20,787 nucleotides of DNA, from the NCBI GenBank assembly GCA_934636045.1, contig CAKTZP010000021.1, positions 1 to 20,787 on the forward strand, read 5' to 3'. Below the pieces are notes generated by a model. The model saw nothing but the letters and a program-made list of their open reading frames with translations. It had not been told where the DNA came from and did not search any database. This DNA comes from an uncultured Oscillospiraceae bacterium (lineage in GTDB: Bacteria > Bacillota > Clostridia > Oscillospirales > Oscillospiraceae). Shown piece after piece: positions 20,517 to 20,787 of this stretch. Every line of letters begins with the position of its first letter. Position 1 is the first letter of the stretch. Both the position numbers and the translations under genes were made by a program.

Positions 20517-20571
20517 GAAAGAGCGCGCAAAAGTACACCGGAGCATAGAAAGAACGTCCAAAAAGGACACC
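20517..20571 (-). repeat. ~55-bp 3'-UTR repeat, copy 2
   Basis: Second copy of the element at 19236-19289, again placed between a minus-strand stop codon (20591) and a terminator hairpin, with the same two-half internal structure (GGTGTCCTTTTTGGACG then TTCTTTC; CGGTGTACTTTTGCGCG then CTCTTTC). Confidence 0.8.
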
Positions 20572-20590
20572 AAAGGAATGTGCTGAACAG

Positions 20591-20787
20591 TTATCTGCTC
20601 TTTAATCGGAACACATCCAAACCACCAGTCCTGCCATCATAGTCAAATCCGTATTTCAGCGCAAGATGCTTTGTTATCTCCTGCTCGGGAACACATTCAA
20701 TTACCAGATATTTGTGCAACTCCGCCCCTTTTTCAATTAGTAATTCTGTTAATTGCGAAGCATAACCTTTTCCCCAGTAAAGCGGAT
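20591..20787 (-). CDS. GNAT-family acetyltransferase, C-terminal part (5' end outside window)
   Basis: The last 65 codons of a GNAT N-acetyltransferase, which transfers acetyl from acetyl-CoA to an amine. The frame, open to the window edge, shows motif A YWGKGYASQLTELLIEKG (acetyl-CoA pyrophosphate loop, Gly-rich WGKGYA), then LVIECVPEQEITKHLALKYGFDYDGRT, the usual motif-B pattern in which residues line up with 'N..S...lek.GF'. The substrate is unknown. It ends with TAA and is followed by the 55-bp repeat and a terminator. Too short to appear as a full gene here, but the family assignment is good. Confidence 0.85.
   Translation of the reverse strand, partial: PLYWGKGYASQLTELLIEKGAELHKYLVIECVPEQEITKHLALKYGFDYDGRTGGLDVFRLKSR

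Noticed and set aside
19032..20573. Small minus-strand frames sharing a VLSMLR...RSF peptide
   Set aside because: The shared peptide comes from translating the two copies of the 55-bp non-coding repeat after stop codons; no starts or ribosome binding sites support them.

Overview
The window looks like chromosomal DNA of a G+C-rich member of the Clostridia, probably a gut Oscillospiraceae/Ruminococcaceae-type bacterium. The reasons are a pgk-tpiA glycolytic pair, a clostridial-type tandem-CBS protein, Pta, a PhoP/PhoR-like two-component system, a lipoprotein solute-binding protein (monoderm style), strong AGGAGG-type ribosome binding sites, and palindromic intergenic repeats of a kind common in that group. 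The taxonomic call is inference from gene content, not a database match.

Layout. 1-3.9 kb (+ strand) is housekeeping: the 3' end of pgk, tpiA with a clean terminator, a promoter followed by a highly structured ~160-nt transcribed leader (possible 6S-like RNA), a tandem-CBS protein translationally coupled to an RluA-family pseudouridine synthase, then pta with its own promoter and terminator. 4.0-7.7 kb (+) holds an OmpR-type response regulator and its membrane histidine kinase (4-nt overlap), a 366-nt gap with palindromic repeats, and an HtrA-like membrane-anchored protease in which the nucleophile position reads Cys instead of Ser.

8.3-18.4 kb (- strand) is one long catabolic locus, transcribed right to left: LacI-family repressor, PfkB sugar kinase, FucU/RbsD mutarotase, class I glutamine-amidotransferase-like protein, sugar ABC transporter (solute-binding lipoprotein, double ATPase, permease), M20 metallo-amidohydrolase, a second PfkB kinase and a stand-alone KdsD-like SIS isomerase. 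Gaps are short or overlapping, so the ten genes probably act together: import of a sugar or sugar conjugate, anomer interconversion, phosphorylation, amide cleavage and isomerisation or deglycation of the sugar phosphate. The combination of two kinases, an M20 hydrolase and a SIS protein does not match a pathway I can name, and it is the best candidate here for an undescribed system. The repressor gene has a good promoter (TTGACA-17-TATCCT). Related GTAAG-NN-CTTWC dyads lie in its leader and in front of the first kinase gene.

18.4-20.8 kb is accessory in character: a non-coding stretch with coding debris and hairpins, an unrecognised Cys-rich protein gene with its own promoter, and the 3' end of a GNAT acetyltransferase gene (both - strand). 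The 3' end of each of these two genes is followed by the same ~55-bp repeat and then a terminator. Palindromic repeat islands carrying the same 13-bp tail motif stand on both sides of the catabolic locus.
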